In this document: positions 31,625 through 31,767 of the stretch, in pieces
How the letters are laid out: each line of letters starts with the position of its first letter
How positions within the stretch are numbered: the first letter of the stretch is position 1
Assembly: GCF_040649515.1 (NCBI RefSeq)
Contig: NZ_JBEZFP010000110.1
Location: 1-31,767 of the forward strand
Reading direction: 5' to 3'
Source: Yinghuangia elevatio
GTDB taxonomy: Bacteria > Actinomycetota > Actinomycetes > Streptomycetales > Streptomycetaceae
Length of the DNA: 31,767 nucleotides
Made by a program: the position numbers and the translations under genes
The notes under the pieces: generated by a model
Seen by the model: the letters and a program-made list of their open reading frames with translations, nothing else
Database searches by the model: none
What the model was told of the DNA's origin: nothing

Positions 31625-31680
31625 GGTCCGGTGCGCGGGAGCCCAGTGCGCCGCAGTCCGGTGCGCTTCAGCCCCGGGAC
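31625..31680. repeat. second 15-bp repeat
   Basis: GGTCCGGTGCGCGGG (31625), AGCCCAGTGCGCCGC (31640), AGTCCGGTGCGCTTC (31655) and a partial unit from 31670 run up to the CTAG at 31681. AGGCCCAG repeats precede them (about 31591-31610). The period equals that of 30035-30139 though the sequence differs. Confidence 0.65.
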
Positions 31681-31684
31681 CTAG

Positions 31685-31767
31685 GTCGTGTCTTCACATT
31701 CTCGCCGGGCCCGCGGGCCGTGGCACGCACGCTCGCCGCGTTGCGGACCTTGCCCGGCCAAACCCAG
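31685..31767. mobile_element. second copy of the MITE-like element, partial
   Basis: After CTAG at 31681-31684 the sequence begins GTCGTGTCTTCACATTCTCG and follows the reverse complement of the right arm of the element at 28066-28246, with 4 mismatches in the first 70 bases. Then about 21 bases present in the first copy are absent before CCAAACCCAG, where the window ends. It is therefore inverted relative to the first copy and truncated here by the window edge. Its other end and duplication cannot be checked. Confidence 0.75.

Noticed and set aside
1..31767. tRNA genes, prophage or complete insertion sequence
   Set aside because: No tRNA-like cloverleaf, integrase, phage structural gene or transposase was recognised.

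Overview
The window is very GC-rich actinobacterial DNA. Coding frames carry G or C at nearly every third codon position, GTG and TTG starts are common, and the gene families are typical of Streptomyces-like bacteria: an XRE/DUF5753 regulator paired with DUF397, an NsdA-like regulator, TPM-PspA, an MmyB-type regulator and an MreB/Mbl-like actin. A FadD19-like ligase, better known from steroid degraders such as Mycobacterium and Rhodococcus, points to Streptomycetaceae or a relative. The genus cannot be fixed by reading alone.

Layout. Positions 1-130 are the 3' end of a 5S rRNA and the rRNA operon terminator. From 325 to 2548 lie a lipoprotein, a small unknown protein and an XRE/DUF5753-DUF397 regulator pair whose frames overlap. 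From 2629 to 5766 lie an MpaB-like (DUF2236) oxygenase, an MFS exporter and a divergent ArsR-type regulator. From 5856 to 11166 lies a lipid or steroid catabolism block: TetR regulator, acyl-CoA ligase, FadD19-like acyl-CoA ligase and enoyl-CoA hydratase, with operator-like palindromes. From 11278 to 16149 lie a small acidic protein, a DHA2-type drug exporter with a divergent MmyB-type regulator, a four-TM sensor resembling GlnX, and a small unknown protein. From 16476 to 20548 lie a two-domain AhpD-like protein, a cold-shock protein with a structured leader, a CaiB/BaiF CoA-transferase and an atypical SDR. From 20701 to 24518 lie two small conserved proteins and the TPM-PspA envelope-stress pair. 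From 24777 to 27897 lie a phosphotransferase and a divergent NsdA-like regulator sharing a promoter region with three 10-bp iterons. From 28062 to the end, a PAS-SpoIIE phosphatase and a divergent MreB-like protein lie between two inverted copies of a small non-coding mobile element.

The most unusual part is 28062-31767. A 181-bp element with long imperfect terminal inverted repeats lies between two CTAG tetramers, and one of these supplies the phosphatase stop codon. A second, inverted copy begins after another CTAG at 31681 and runs off the window. Between them lie the two genes, a 15-bp tandem-repeat array in their shared promoter region, a predicted branched stem structure and a second 15-bp repeat. 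The MreB-like protein keeps the actin fold signature but has lost acidic residues expected for ATP hydrolysis. No complete transposase gene, prophage, CRISPR array or tRNA was found.
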